From contig NZ_MNAH01000004.1 in NCBI RefSeq assembly GCF_001976065.1, forward strand, positions 312,519-376,518: 64,000 bases of DNA, written 5' to 3'. The notes under the pieces were generated by a model that searched no databases, was not told the DNA's origin, and saw nothing but the letters and a program-made list of their open reading frames with translations. This DNA comes from Pseudomonas putida. Lineage in GTDB: Bacteria; Pseudomonadota; Gammaproteobacteria; Pseudomonadales; Pseudomonadaceae. The first letter of the stretch is position 1; every line of letters starts with the position of its first letter. Both the position numbers and the translations under genes were made by a program. Below are positions 1 to 9,007 of this stretch, piece after piece.

Positions 1-106
1 TATTCCTGCGCCTGGAAATCCGACAGAGCCACGCAGCGGGTTGATACGAATTCTCGACAAGACGGTATGCCACACGGAGAATAGTCGCCTGCCGACAGGA
101 GTCCCT

Positions 107-859
107 ATGCGCCGTTTGCTTTTCTCCCTGCTGATGCTCTGTGTTATGCCCGCCTGGGCAGACGGCCACGACCAACTGTACAAGGTCGCCGGCTGGCCGG
201 AACAACGCGCGCATTTCAACGACGCCCTCTCTGCCGCCCAACAGCGCTACCAAAGCAGCCTGCCCCCCGCGGTGTTCCAGGCGCTGGTCGACAACAGCAA
301 TCAACGTTTCGCGCCCAATGCCGTGGACCAACGTGCCGAAGCGCAGTTGCGCAAGAACCTCGCCGACCCGAAACCGGCGCTGACGTTCTTTCAATCGCCG
401 CTGGGCAAGAAGATCGTCGCCGCTGAATTGCTCGCCACCCGCCGCGATCAACTGGCGAAAAATGCCAAGGGTTTGCCGAAGATGCAGGCCAGCGACAGCC
501 GCCTGCTGATCATCGGCCACCTGGCCCAGGCCCTGCCGGCGCGCGAGGCCGGCGCCGAAGTCAGCCTGGCGATTGCCGGTGTCGCGGCCGACAGCCTCAG
601 CTCGATGATTCCGGGGCTGCTCGGTGCAGGACAAGCCCAAGGCATGTTGAACGGGCAGCGCCAGCGCCTGATGGAGCAAATCGGCAGCGACCTGAACAAC
701 ACGCTGCTGTACGTCTATCGCGATCTGTCGGATGAGGAACTGGAAGAGTTCGCCACCTTTGCCGAGTCAGCCGAAGGCAAGGCTTACTACCAGGCGGCGC
801 TGGCGGCGATTCGGGCGGGGTTGGCGGTCGGGCAGAGTACTTCGAACCTGACCCAATAA
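107..859 (+). CDS. Secreted DUF2059-like protein
   Basis: Predicted protein of 250 residues. I chose the ATG at 107 because AGGAG lies just upstream and the product then begins with a clear signal peptide (residues 1–18, MRRLLFSLLMLCV..., cleavage likely after AWA), so it should be periplasmic. Two similar segments, one near the middle (LTFFQSPLGKKIV) and one near the C-terminus (LSDEELEEFATFAESAEGKAYY), resemble the repeated helical unit of DUF2059 proteins. No catalytic motif is visible and no function is assigned. It is monocistronic, followed by a REP pair. Confidence 0.75.
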   Translation: MRRLLFSLLMLCVMPAWADGHDQLYKVAGWPEQRAHFNDALSAAQQRYQSSLPPAVFQALVDNSNQRFAPNAVDQRAEAQLRKNLADPKPALTFFQSPLGKKIVAAELLATRRDQLAKNAKGLPKMQASDSRLLIIGHLAQALPAREAGAEVSLAIAGVAADSLSSMIPGLLGAGQAQGMLNGQRQRLMEQIGSDLNNTLLYVYRDLSDEELEEFATFAESAEGKAYYQAALAAIRAGLAVGQSTSNLTQ

Positions 860-879
860 TCCTCGGCGTCTGAACGGAC

Positions 880-976
880 GCCTTCGCGGGCAAGCCCGCT
901 CCCACAGTGATCGGCATATACCTGCAACTTTGTGATCACCGCAAACCTTGTGGGAGCGTGTTTGCCCGCGAAGAGG
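880..976. repeat. Inverted pair of REP elements
   Basis: Two copies of the Pseudomonas REP sequence in opposite orientation, at about 880–907 and 949–976, separated by about 40 bases. The second copy is slightly diverged (GAGCGTGTTTGCCCGCG). They lie between the convergent ends of the DUF2059-like gene and the alpha/beta hydrolase gene. Confidence 0.85.
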
Positions 977-988
977 CCGGAACTGTCG

Positions 989-1936
989 CTAGAGATTCCG
1001 TCCCTTGATCCGCTTGCTCAAGAACCCGAAATACTCCCCGCGCAACACCAACGTCTCATTCGCCAGATGATGCCGCGCCTCGGGCAGCATCAATATCTGC
1101 GGCCGATCGAACTTGCCCCGCAGGACCTCAAGGTTGTGCTGCCAGTCCACGGTCATGTCTGCCTGCCCCTGCACGATGAGTGGTCGGCGCGCGCTTGCCG
1201 GCGCCGCTTCTACCCGCTTGATCCAGCGCGCCAATGCTCCCACCCAAGCCGTCGGCAGGCGTAGTGGCTGCAAGGGGTCAGCTTGCAGAAACGGCAGAAA
1301 GGCCGGGTCGCCGGAGTTTTCGCTGAAGCGCCGGGCAATGGCTTTGACAAAAGGCCTGAGCAGGTAATAACTCATTTGCGACCAACCCCATGCCCGCGGC
1401 CGCACCAGCGGCGCCAACAGGATCACCTGGCCCTGGGCCGGACTGCTCGCCCCGGCATTGAGCACATGATCGACCACGATCGCGCCCCCCGTGCTTTGCC
1501 CGCACAGGTGCCACGGCTGCGGCAGATCGAGGGACAATGCTTCGGCAAACAACCCTTGCAGCGTGTCCTGATACTCGGCGAAGTCCTTGATGCTTGCCCG
1601 CTCGCCGCTCGACAGCCCATGACCCGGCAAGTCGCAGGCAATCACGGCAAAACCTTGCTCCAGCGCCCACCCGATCACATGCCGGTAGAGACCGGTGTGG
1701 TCGTAAAACCCGTGAAAGACAAACAGCGTCGCTTTTACCTGCTCTGGCCACCAGACCTGGCTGACCACCTCATAACCATCGACCTGAAAACATCCCAGGC
1801 GGCTGCGTACATTGCGCGTCGAGAAATCCAGCCCATAAAACTGCTGGTAGGCCTGCGCCTCCGCTGACAAGGGCAGCCCCTGCGCCAGCGGCCGCAGGCT
1901 GGCACGCAGATGATCGGGGTCGAAGGTCACTGACAT
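989..1936 (-). CDS. Alpha/beta hydrolase, lysophospholipase/monoacylglycerol lipase type
   Basis: A 315-residue serine hydrolase of the Hydrolase_4 (MGL/lysophospholipase) family. The oxyanion region FVFHGFYDHTGLY (about 73–85), the nucleophile elbow GQSTGG with Ser148, a late Asp in QGQADMTVD and a His in LPEARHHLA give the usual catalytic triad. No signal peptide is seen, so it is probably cytosolic and acts on lysolipids or monoacylglycerols; the substrate is inferred from the family. I prefer the ATG at 1936 (TGGA a few bases upstream); an ATG at 1942 is equally open. Single gene, divergent from the thioredoxin-like gene that starts at 2032. Confidence 0.8.
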   Translation of the reverse strand: MSVTFDPDHLRASLRPLAQGLPLSAEAQAYQQFYGLDFSTRNVRSRLGCFQVDGYEVVSQVWWPEQVKATLFVFHGFYDHTGLYRHVIGWALEQGFAVIACDLPGHGLSSGERASIKDFAEYQDTLQGLFAEALSLDLPQPWHLCGQSTGGAIVVDHVLNAGASSPAQGQVILLAPLVRPRAWGWSQMSYYLLRPFVKAIARRFSENSGDPAFLPFLQADPLQPLRLPTAWVGALARWIKRVEAAPASARRPLIVQGQADMTVDWQHNLEVLRGKFDRPQILMLPEARHHLANETLVLRGEYFGFLSKRIKGRNL

Positions 1937-2031
1937 GGGCATTCCAGAGCACGAAACGGACTTTATGGACCTGCGATATTCATCTGTCGCGGCAAGCATG
2001 GCAAGCTAGCCGATCCTCAAGGAGTGAACCC

Positions 2032-2613
2032 ATGCGATCGCCCTATCGCGCAGCCCTGCTCGCCAGCCTGCTTGCCCTCGTGTGCGCCGCAGTGCTGTGG
2101 GCCGCCTACGATTGGTTTCAGGGGCGCTATCTGCGGGCATTCAGCGAGCACACGGCCATGTTCTCCGGCGATCCGCTGCGCCTGCCCGACAACGTGGCCG
2201 GTCCTGGCGCCGTCCGTCTCGTGCACTTTTGGGACCCGGCCTGCCCGTGCAACGTCGGCAACCAGCAACACCTCAGCGAACTGGTTGAGCTGTATGAGCC
2301 CCAGGGCGTGGAGTTTTTTGCCGTGCAAAAGCCGGGCAGCCACGGTCAGTTGCCAGGCAACCTGAACAGGTTGAAACCCATCGACGTCCTGCCCGGCTCC
2401 GAACAGATCCCCGCCAGCCCCGCCGTGGCAATTTGGGATCGCGCCGGCAAACTCGCGTACTTCGGGCCCTACAGCGAAGGCCTGACCTGCAATTCCAGCA
2501 ACAGCTTTATCGAGCCGATCCTGCAAGCGCTGAACGAAGGCCGTGAAGTCAGTGCCACCCACACACTGGCCGTGGGGTGTTACTGCCCTTGGCCTGTCGC
2601 CCCTACGAAGTAA
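2032..2613 (+). CDS. Membrane-anchored thioredoxin-like protein (DUF6436-like)
   Basis: 193 residues. One N-terminal membrane segment (about 7–27) anchors a periplasmic thioredoxin-fold domain. In the usual active-site position there is a CxC motif (FWDPACPCN, Cys71 and Cys73) rather than CxxC; PASPAVAIWD corresponds to the cis-Pro loop. AAGGAG lies upstream of the ATG. A disulfide or thiol redox role is plausible from the fold, but the partner is unknown. The C-terminus carries extra cysteines (GCYCPWP). It lies just upstream of the penicillin acylase gene, in the same direction, with about 110 bases between them. Confidence 0.7.
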   Translation: MRSPYRAALLASLLALVCAAVLWAAYDWFQGRYLRAFSEHTAMFSGDPLRLPDNVAGPGAVRLVHFWDPACPCNVGNQQHLSELVELYEPQGVEFFAVQKPGSHGQLPGNLNRLKPIDVLPGSEQIPASPAVAIWDRAGKLAYFGPYSEGLTCNSSNSFIEPILQALNEGREVSATHTLAVGCYCPWPVAPTK

Positions 2614-2723
2614 CGCAGACAGCAGACGAGAATCCCTCCTACGGGCGATGGGCCAAACCGGGCTTGTCGTGTTAAACAGTCTCGCCAGGGAATTGCTGTC
2701 ACCGATAACAATAAGGAGTCACC

Positions 2724-5135
2724 ATGAAACGTAGCCTGACTGCGCTCGGTTTGCTGATCGTCGCGCTCGCCGCAGGAGCCGGCTGGTATGTCTACAGCAA
2801 GCAGCCGTCACGCCAGGGCATGGTGGAACTGCAGCACCTGCAAGGTTCGGTCACCGTGCGTTATGACGAGCGCGGCATCCCGCATATCCGTGCCGACAAC
2901 GAAACCGACCTGTACCGCGCCCTCGGTTATGTCCACGCCCAGGACCGGTTGTTCCAGATGGAGGTGCTGCGTCGCCTCGCCCGTGGCGAACTGGCCGAGG
3001 TGCTCGGGCCGAAACTGCTCGACACCGACAAGCTGATGCGCAGCCTGCGCATTCGCGAACGTGCCGAATCCTACGTGGCGAACCTGGACAAGCAATCGCC
3101 TGCCTTCGTCGCCCTGCAGGCCTACCTGGACGGTATCAACCAGTACCAGGACAGCCACGCCAAACCGGTAGAGTTCGATGTGCTGGGCATCAACAAACGC
3201 CCGTTCACGGCGCAGGACACCGTCAGCATCGCCGGTTACATGGCCTACAGTTTTGCCATGGCGTTTCGCACCGAACCGTTGCTGACCTACGTGCGCGATC
3301 AATTGGGTGCCAACTACCTGAACGTCTTCGATCTCGACTGGCAGCCCAAGGGCGTGCTGGCAAACCGTAACAATAATGCCCCGCCCCCCCTCGCCAGCGC
3401 CGACTGGAAAGACCTCAACGCCCTCGCCCGCCTGAGCGAGCAGGCCCTGGCCGACAATGGCCTGCCACAGTTCGAGGGCAGCAATGCCTGGGTGGTGGCC
3501 GGCAACCGCACCAAAAGCGGCAAGCCGCTGCTGGCCGGTGACCCGCACATCCGTTTTTCCGCGCCGTCGGTGTGGTACGAAGCGCAGCTCTCGGCGCCGG
3601 GTTTCGAGCTCTATGGCCACTACCAGGCCTTGATGCCGTTCGCGTCCCTGGGCATGAACGGTGACTTCGGCTGGAGCATCACCATGTTCCAGAACGACGA
3701 CCTCGACCTGATCGCCGCAAAGCTCAATCCGGATAATCCCAACCAGGTCTGGTACCGCGGCCAGTGGGTGGACATGATCAGCAGCGAACAGCAGATCGCG
3801 GTCAAGGGCCAGGCGCCGGTGACACTGACGCTGCGCCAGTCACCCCACGGTCCGATCGTCAATGATGCGCTGGGCAACGTCGGCGGCAAGACGCCGATCG
3901 CCATGTGGTGGGGGTTTCTCGAAAGCCAGAATCCGATTATCGAAGGCTTCTACCAGCTCAACCGGGCCGACACCCTGGCCAAGGCCCGTAGCGCCGCCGC
4001 CAAGGTCCAGGCGCCCGGCCTGAACATCGTCTGGGCCAACGCCAAAGGCGACATCGGCTGGTGGGCCGCGGCGCAACTGCCCAAGCGCCCTGCCGGGGTG
4101 CGCCCGTGGTTCATTCTGGATGGCAGCACCAGCGACGCCGACAAGGACGGTTTCTACCCGTTCAGCGCCAACCCCCAGGAAGAGAATCCGGCGCGGGGCT
4201 ATATCGTCTCGGCCAACTTCCAGCCATTGTCGCCGACGGGGATGGAGATCCCCGGTTACTACAACCTCGCCGATCGCGGCCAGCAACTCGATCGACAGCT
4301 CAGCGACAAGAACATCAAGTGGGACCTGGAAAGCAGCCAAGGGCTGCAACTGGGCACCACTACCGCCTATGGCACGCGTCTGTTGGCGCCACTGCTACCG
4401 ACGTTGCGCGAAGTGGTCAGCGATCCTGCAGAGCTCAAGCTGGTGGAGCAGTTGTCCCAGTGGAAGGGCGACTACCCGCTCGACTCCACCAGCGCCACCC
4501 TGTTCAACCAGTTGCTGTTTAACCTGGCCGAGGCGGCGATGCACGATGAACTGGACAATGACTTCTTCGAAACGATGCTCTCGACCCGTGTGATCGATGC
4601 CGCACTGCCGCGCCTGGCGGCGACGGCGGATTCGCCCTGGTGGGACAACCGCAATACCCCCGGCAAGGAAACCCGCGCCGATACCGTCAAGGCTGCGTGG
4701 CAGGCCAGCATCGCCCACCTCAAGGCCACGTTGGGTGCCGATGCCTCGCAATGGCAATGGGGCAAGGCGCACACCCTGACCCACGGCCACCCGCTGGGGC
4801 AGCAAAAGCCGCTGGACCGGCTCTTCAATGTCGGCCCCTTCGCGGCCCCTGGCGCACATGAAGTGCCGAACAACCTGACCTCCAGGATCGGCCCGGCACC
4901 GTGGCCGGTCACGTATGGCCCATCGACCCGGCGCCTGATCGACTTCGCCGATCCCGCCCACAGCCTGACGGTCAACCCGGTCGGCCAGAGCGGCGTGCTG
5001 TTCGACAAGCACTTTGACGATCAGGCCGAGGCGTATATCGAGGGGATTTATTTCCAGGCGCATCTCAATGATGAAGAGGTGACGGCCAATACGCGCAGTA
5101 CCTTGAAGCTTCTGCCGGCGCGTAGTGCTCAATAG
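2724..5135 (+). CDS. Penicillin acylase family protein (Ntn hydrolase)
   Basis: 803 residues, the normal length for a penicillin G acylase/acyl-homoserine-lactone acylase precursor. An N-terminal hydrophobic segment (about 5–22) exports it. The alpha-chain motif VRYDERGIPHIRA (about 45–57) is followed by the autocleavage site FEGSNAWVV, where Ser253 becomes the N-terminal nucleophile of the beta chain; AGDPHIRF follows as in the family. Known members hydrolyse amide side chains of beta-lactams or N-acyl-homoserine lactones in the periplasm; which applies here cannot be read from sequence. The ATG at 2724 follows AAGGAG. Confidence 0.88.
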   Translation: MKRSLTALGLLIVALAAGAGWYVYSKQPSRQGMVELQHLQGSVTVRYDERGIPHIRADNETDLYRALGYVHAQDRLFQMEVLRRLARGELAEVLGPKLLDTDKLMRSLRIRERAESYVANLDKQSPAFVALQAYLDGINQYQDSHAKPVEFDVLGINKRPFTAQDTVSIAGYMAYSFAMAFRTEPLLTYVRDQLGANYLNVFDLDWQPKGVLANRNNNAPPPLASADWKDLNALARLSEQALADNGLPQFEGSNAWVVAGNRTKSGKPLLAGDPHIRFSAPSVWYEAQLSAPGFELYGHYQALMPFASLGMNGDFGWSITMFQNDDLDLIAAKLNPDNPNQVWYRGQWVDMISSEQQIAVKGQAPVTLTLRQSPHGPIVNDALGNVGGKTPIAMWWGFLESQNPIIEGFYQLNRADTLAKARSAAAKVQAPGLNIVWANAKGDIGWWAAAQLPKRPAGVRPWFILDGSTSDADKDGFYPFSANPQEENPARGYIVSANFQPLSPTGMEIPGYYNLADRGQQLDRQLSDKNIKWDLESSQGLQLGTTTAYGTRLLAPLLPTLREVVSDPAELKLVEQLSQWKGDYPLDSTSATLFNQLLFNLAEAAMHDELDNDFFETMLSTRVIDAALPRLAATADSPWWDNRNTPGKETRADTVKAAWQASIAHLKATLGADASQWQWGKAHTLTHGHPLGQQKPLDRLFNVGPFAAPGAHEVPNNLTSRIGPAPWPVTYGPSTRRLIDFADPAHSLTVNPVGQSGVLFDKHFDDQAEAYIEGIYFQAHLNDEEVTANTRSTLKLLPARSAQ

Positions 5136-5156
5136 ATTTTTGTTGTCCGGGCTGAC

Positions 5157-5229
5157 GCCTTCGCGAGCAAGCCCGCTCCCACATTGGAATGCATTTCAGA
5201 TGTGGGAGCGGGCTTGCTCGCGAAGAGGC
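5157..5229. repeat. Inverted pair of REP elements
   Basis: Two near-perfect REP copies facing each other at about 5157–5183 and 5201–5229, between the convergent ends of the penicillin acylase and GlxA-type genes. Together they could form a long stem-loop in either transcript. Confidence 0.88.
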
Positions 5230-5254
5230 CCTCACAGGCAACATCAATGACAGC

Positions 5255-6220
5255 TCAAACCACCGCCGCAAAATGCTGCCTGAACTGCTGCGGCGTCACC
5301 CCCAGCCTGCGGTTGAACACGCTGCGCATGTGCTGGGCATCGCGGAATCCGCACTGATAGGCCACGGTCTTGAGGGGCGCCAGGGTGCTTTCCAGCAGCA
5401 CCCGCGCCGCATCCACCCGCGCCCGCTCGACAAACTCGGCCGGGGTGATTTTCGCTTCCCTGGCAAACACGCGGGAAAAGTTGCGTGCACTCATGTTGGC
5501 GGCATTGGCCAGGTCGGCGATGGTCAGGTCGCCGGTCAAGTTCGCCAACACGTAATGCTGAACCATTGCCACGGCAGAGGTGGGTTCCGCGTGAGGCGTT
5601 AGAAACGGGCTGAACTGTGACTGCCCGCCCGAGCGCTGGGTGAACACCACCAGTCGTTTTGCCACGCTCAAGGCCACGTCCGGCCCGTGATCGCGCCCCA
5701 GCAGATACAGCGACAGATCGATCCCGGCCGTTACTCCCGCCGAGGTGAACAGCTCGCCGTCCTGAACGTAAAGCCGATCGGCCTCCACTTGGGTTGCCGG
5801 ACACAGCTCAGCCAATGCAGTGGCATCGCCCCAATGGGTGGTCACGGTTCGCCCTTCCAGCAATCCTGCCCGGGCGAGCATGAACGCGCCATTGCAGATC
5901 GAACCAAAACGCTGCGCCCGCGCGCTGGCATCGCGCAGCCAGGCATCAAACGCAGCGCCGAAGGCCATGAAGGGCAATTGCGGTCCACCGGCCACCAGTA
6001 GCAAGTCATAAGGCTCCAGCGCTTCGCTGAAATGCCGGTGGGCGTTCAGCGCCAAACCATTGGAGCACGTCATCACCCCGCGCTCCACGCCAATGACCTC
6101 GAGCCGGTAGTGATGCTCGGGGGCGAGGAAGCGGTTGGCTTCGGAAAACACATCCATGGGGCCGGTGACATCCAGCGATTGGACGCCGGTGAAGACCACG
6201 ATGGCGACGGTTTTCTGCAT
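5255..6220 (-). CDS. GlxA-family transcriptional regulator (DJ-1/PfpI plus AraC HTH)
   Basis: 321 residues. The N-terminal DJ-1/PfpI-like domain (about 1–175) has the nucleophile-elbow region SICNGAFMLARAG; the C-terminal AraC-type domain (about 215–318) carries two helix-turn-helix units (DLANAANMSARNFSRVFAREA and TVAYQCGFRDAQHMRSVFNRRLG). Such proteins usually bind a small metabolite through the first domain and activate neighbouring genes. It is divergent from the HD-domain gene at 6413, with about 190 bases between them, so that gene is the likely target (inference). Confidence 0.88.
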   Translation of the reverse strand: MQKTVAIVVFTGVQSLDVTGPMDVFSEANRFLAPEHHYRLEVIGVERGVMTCSNGLALNAHRHFSEALEPYDLLLVAGGPQLPFMAFGAAFDAWLRDASARAQRFGSICNGAFMLARAGLLEGRTVTTHWGDATALAELCPATQVEADRLYVQDGELFTSAGVTAGIDLSLYLLGRDHGPDVALSVAKRLVVFTQRSGGQSQFSPFLTPHAEPTSAVAMVQHYVLANLTGDLTIADLANAANMSARNFSRVFAREAKITPAEFVERARVDAARVLLESTLAPLKTVAYQCGFRDAQHMRSVFNRRLGVTPQQFRQHFAAVV

Positions 6221-6412
6221 GGCTCAAATACACCTTCAACATTGAAAGAGATCACTCGCCACCCTATCCAAACGACGTCCAACAAGCGAGGTTGGCACGA
6301 TATGCATGCTCATTGGCAAGGATCGCAGCCATGGATCGATTGTTCCGTTTGCGGGCCGCGAACAGACTTTAACCCTCAGCGCCGCCCCGGCGCTTACCTT
6401 GAGGAAAAGCCC

Positions 6413-7054
6413 ATGAGCACCACCATCGCCGGCATCAAGATCCCCGACAGCGCCTTGGCCAAAGCAACCACCGAATACATCCGCGACATCGAATCCGACC
6501 TGCTCTATCACCACTCGCGCCGGGTGTTTCTGTTCGGCGCGCTGAGCGGCGAGCGCAAGCAACTGGCCTACAACCCGGAGCTACTGTATGTAGGCGCGAT
6601 GTTCCATGACCTGGGCCTGATGGAAGGTTATCGCAGCGACAACGAACGTTTCGAAGTCGACGGCGCCAACGCGGCAGCGGCGTTTCTCAAGCCTTACGGG
6701 TTGAGCGATGACGACATCGAGCAGGTCTGGCTGTCGATCGCGCTGCACACTACGCCGGGCGTGCCGCAACACCTGCGGCCGACCGTGGCGCTGGTGACCG
6801 CAGGTGTTGAAATGGACGTGTTGGGTATGGACTACGCGGCGTTTTCCACCGTGCAGCGTGAGGCGGTGGTGCATGCGCATCCACGGGGCGAAGGGTTCAA
6901 GGAGTGCATCATCTGCGCCTTTGCCGACGGCTTGCGCCATCGTCCGCAGACCACGTTCGGCAATGTGAAGACCGATGTATTGATGGATCAGGAGCCGGGG
7001 TTCAAGCCGATGAACTTTGTCGAGGTCATCCGCAAATCGCCTTGGGTGGCGTGA
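6413..7054 (+). CDS. HD-domain metal-dependent hydrolase
   Basis: 213 residues starting at the ATG at 6413, which follows GAGGAAAA. HD superfamily signatures are visible: His33/His34 in YHHSRRVF, the His65-Asp66 pair in AMFHDLGL and a later His in IALHTTPG. The size and spacing resemble the cyanamide-hydratase-like/COG1418 type of HD protein rather than (p)ppGpp or cyclic-di-GMP enzymes. The substrate is unknown. Its placement opposite a GlxA-type regulator suggests inducible metabolism of a small nitrogen compound, which is inference. Confidence 0.8.
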   Translation: MSTTIAGIKIPDSALAKATTEYIRDIESDLLYHHSRRVFLFGALSGERKQLAYNPELLYVGAMFHDLGLMEGYRSDNERFEVDGANAAAAFLKPYGLSDDDIEQVWLSIALHTTPGVPQHLRPTVALVTAGVEMDVLGMDYAAFSTVQREAVVHAHPRGEGFKECIICAFADGLRHRPQTTFGNVKTDVLMDQEPGFKPMNFVEVIRKSPWVA

Positions 7055-7068
7055 ACGCCAAAAAAACC

Positions 7069-7158
7069 TGTGGGAGCGGGCTTGCTCGCGAAGGGGTCGC
7101 GTCAGTCAATAGAGATGTCGACTGACACACCGCTTTCGCGAGCAAGCCCGCTCCCACA
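7069..7158. repeat. Inverted pair of REP elements
   Basis: REP copies at about 7069–7093 and 7131–7158 in opposite orientation, between the convergent ends of the HD-domain gene and spuH. Confidence 0.87.
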
Positions 7159-7202
7159 TGAGATCCCGGTTGACCATGATTCTGCGGCCAACCGGTCGAG
7201 AC

Positions 7203-8090
7203 TTACGCTGCTTCCGGCTGCGCGCGACGCACGTCCGGTTGCTTCCACGAATCGGCTGCGCTTTCTTCGATGGCTTGCTGGATCGCACGCTTGCGCGCTT
7301 CTTCGGCGCGACGGCTGAAGAACCAGACCAGGAAGGTCATCAGCGATACCGCCAGCAGGATCAGACTGGCCACGGCGTTGATTTCCGGTTTCACGCCCAG
7401 GCGCACCGCCGAGAACACTTCCATCGGCAAGGTGGTGGAACCCGGGCCCGAGACGAAGCTCGCCAGTACCAGGTCATCCAGCGACAGGGCAAACGACATC
7501 ATGCCGCCGGCGCCCAGGGAGGGTGCGATCATCGGGATGGTGATCAGGAAGAACACCTTCCACGGCCGCGCACCCAGGTCCATGGCCGCTTCTTCGATGG
7601 ACAGGTCCAGTTCACGCAAGCGCGCCGACACCACCACCGCCACATACGCCGCACAGAACGTGGTGTGGGCGATCCAGATGGTGACGACGCCACGCTCTTG
7701 TGGCCAGCCGATCATCTGCGCCATGGCCACGAACAGCAGCAACAGCGACAGACCGGTGATCACCTCAGGCATTACCAGTGGCGCTGTCACCAGGCCACCG
7801 AACAGGGTGCGACCCTTGAAGTGGGTGATCCGGGTCAGCACGAACGCCGCCAGCGTACCCAGCGCCACCGCGGCAATCGCCGTGTAGCAGGCGATTTCCA
7901 GCGAGCGCACCACCGAACCCATCAGTTGGGTGTTGTCCATCAGGCCGACGTACCACTTGATCGACCAGCCGCCCCACACCGTCACCAGTTTCGAGGCGTT
8001 GAACGAGTAGATCACCAGGATCAGCATCGGCGCGTAGATGAACAGCAATCCCGCGACCAGCATGAAACTCGAGAAACGGAAGCGCTTCAT
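7203..8090 (-). CDS. spuH: Polyamine ABC transporter permease SpuH (PotI type)
   Basis: 295 residues with six hydrophobic segments and the BPD_transp_1 EAA loop (EEAAMDLGARPWKVFFLITIP). It is the second inner-membrane subunit of the spermidine/putrescine importer. Its ATG overlaps the stop of spuG by four bases, so the two are translationally coupled. The C-terminal tail is long, charged and Ala-rich. Last gene of the spu operon, followed by a REP pair. Confidence 0.93.
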   Translation of the reverse strand: MKRFRFSSFMLVAGLLFIYAPMLILVIYSFNASKLVTVWGGWSIKWYVGLMDNTQLMGSVVRSLEIACYTAIAAVALGTLAAFVLTRITHFKGRTLFGGLVTAPLVMPEVITGLSLLLLFVAMAQMIGWPQERGVVTIWIAHTTFCAAYVAVVVSARLRELDLSIEEAAMDLGARPWKVFFLITIPMIAPSLGAGGMMSFALSLDDLVLASFVSGPGSTTLPMEVFSAVRLGVKPEINAVASLILLAVSLMTFLVWFFSRRAEEARKRAIQQAIEESAADSWKQPDVRRAQPEAA

Positions 8091-9007
8091 TCCTTGCCCT
8101 CCATCTCTTTGGCCTGGCTACGGTTGAACAGGATGATCGGCACGATCAGGATCGCCAGCATCACCACCGCCAGGGCGGATGCCACCGGCCAGTCACGGTT
8201 GTTGAAGAATTCTTGCCAGAGCACTTTACCGATCATCAGGGTCTCCGGACCGCCGAGCAGTTCCGGGATCACGAACTCACCCACGACCGGGATGAACACC
8301 AGCATGCAGCCGGCGATGATGCCGTTCTTGGACAGCGGAATGGTGATCTTCCAGAAGCTGTTGAAGGTGCTCGAACCCAAGTCGGACGCGGCTTCCAGCA
8401 GACTGTTGTCGTGCTTCACCAGGTTGGCGTACAGCGGCAGGATCATGAACGGCAGATAGGAGTAGACGACACCGATGTAGACCGCGAGGTTGGTGTTGAG
8501 GATCTGCAGCGGCTCGTCGATCCAGCCCATGGTCATCAGGAAACCGTTGAGCAGGCCGTTGTTGCTGAGGATGCCCATCCACGCATAGACGCGGATCAGG
8601 ATCGCGGTCCAGGTCGGCATCATGATCAGCAGCACCAGCACCGTTTGCATCTCTTTGCGGGCACTGGCAATGGCGTAGGCCATCGGGTAGCCGATCACCA
8701 GGCAGAGGATGGTGCTGATCAGCGCCATCTTCAACGAGCCGAGGTAGGCGGCGATGTACAGCTCGTCGTCGCCGAGCATCGCGTAGTTGCCAAGGTTCAG
8801 CAACAGCTGCAGCTTCTGTTCGGCGTAGCTGTAGATCTCGGTGTACGGCGGAATGGCCACGTCGGCTTCGGCGAAGCTGATCTTCAGGACGATGAAGAAC
8901 GGCAGCATGAAGAACAGGAACAGCCAGATGAAAGGAACCCCGATGACCAGCTGGCGGCCACCGGGAATTATTCGATTGAGGCGGCGTTTGAATTTGCGCA
9001 TGTTCAT
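8087..9007 (-). CDS. spuG: Polyamine ABC transporter permease SpuG (PotH type)
   Basis: 306 residues; the first membrane segment is at about 20–42 (IWLFLFFMLPFFIVLKISF), followed by five more, with the EAA loop LEAASDLGSSTFNSFWKITIP. Pairs with SpuH to form the polyamine channel. The gene overlaps spuF by four bases at its start and spuH by four at its end, so F, G and H form one coupled unit. Confidence 0.93.
   Translation of the reverse strand: MNMRKFKRRLNRIIPGGRQLVIGVPFIWLFLFFMLPFFIVLKISFAEADVAIPPYTEIYSYAEQKLQLLLNLGNYAMLGDDELYIAAYLGSLKMALISTILCLVIGYPMAYAIASARKEMQTVLVLLIMMPTWTAILIRVYAWMGILSNNGLLNGFLMTMGWIDEPLQILNTNLAVYIGVVYSYLPFMILPLYANLVKHDNSLLEAASDLGSSTFNSFWKITIPLSKNGIIAGCMLVFIPVVGEFVIPELLGGPETLMIGKVLWQEFFNNRDWPVASALAVVMLAILIVPIILFNRSQAKEMEGKE

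Noticed and set aside
1..44. Possible C-terminal end of an upstream gene (plus strand, stop TGA at 42–44)
   Set aside because: Only 13 codons are visible, too few to support a call.
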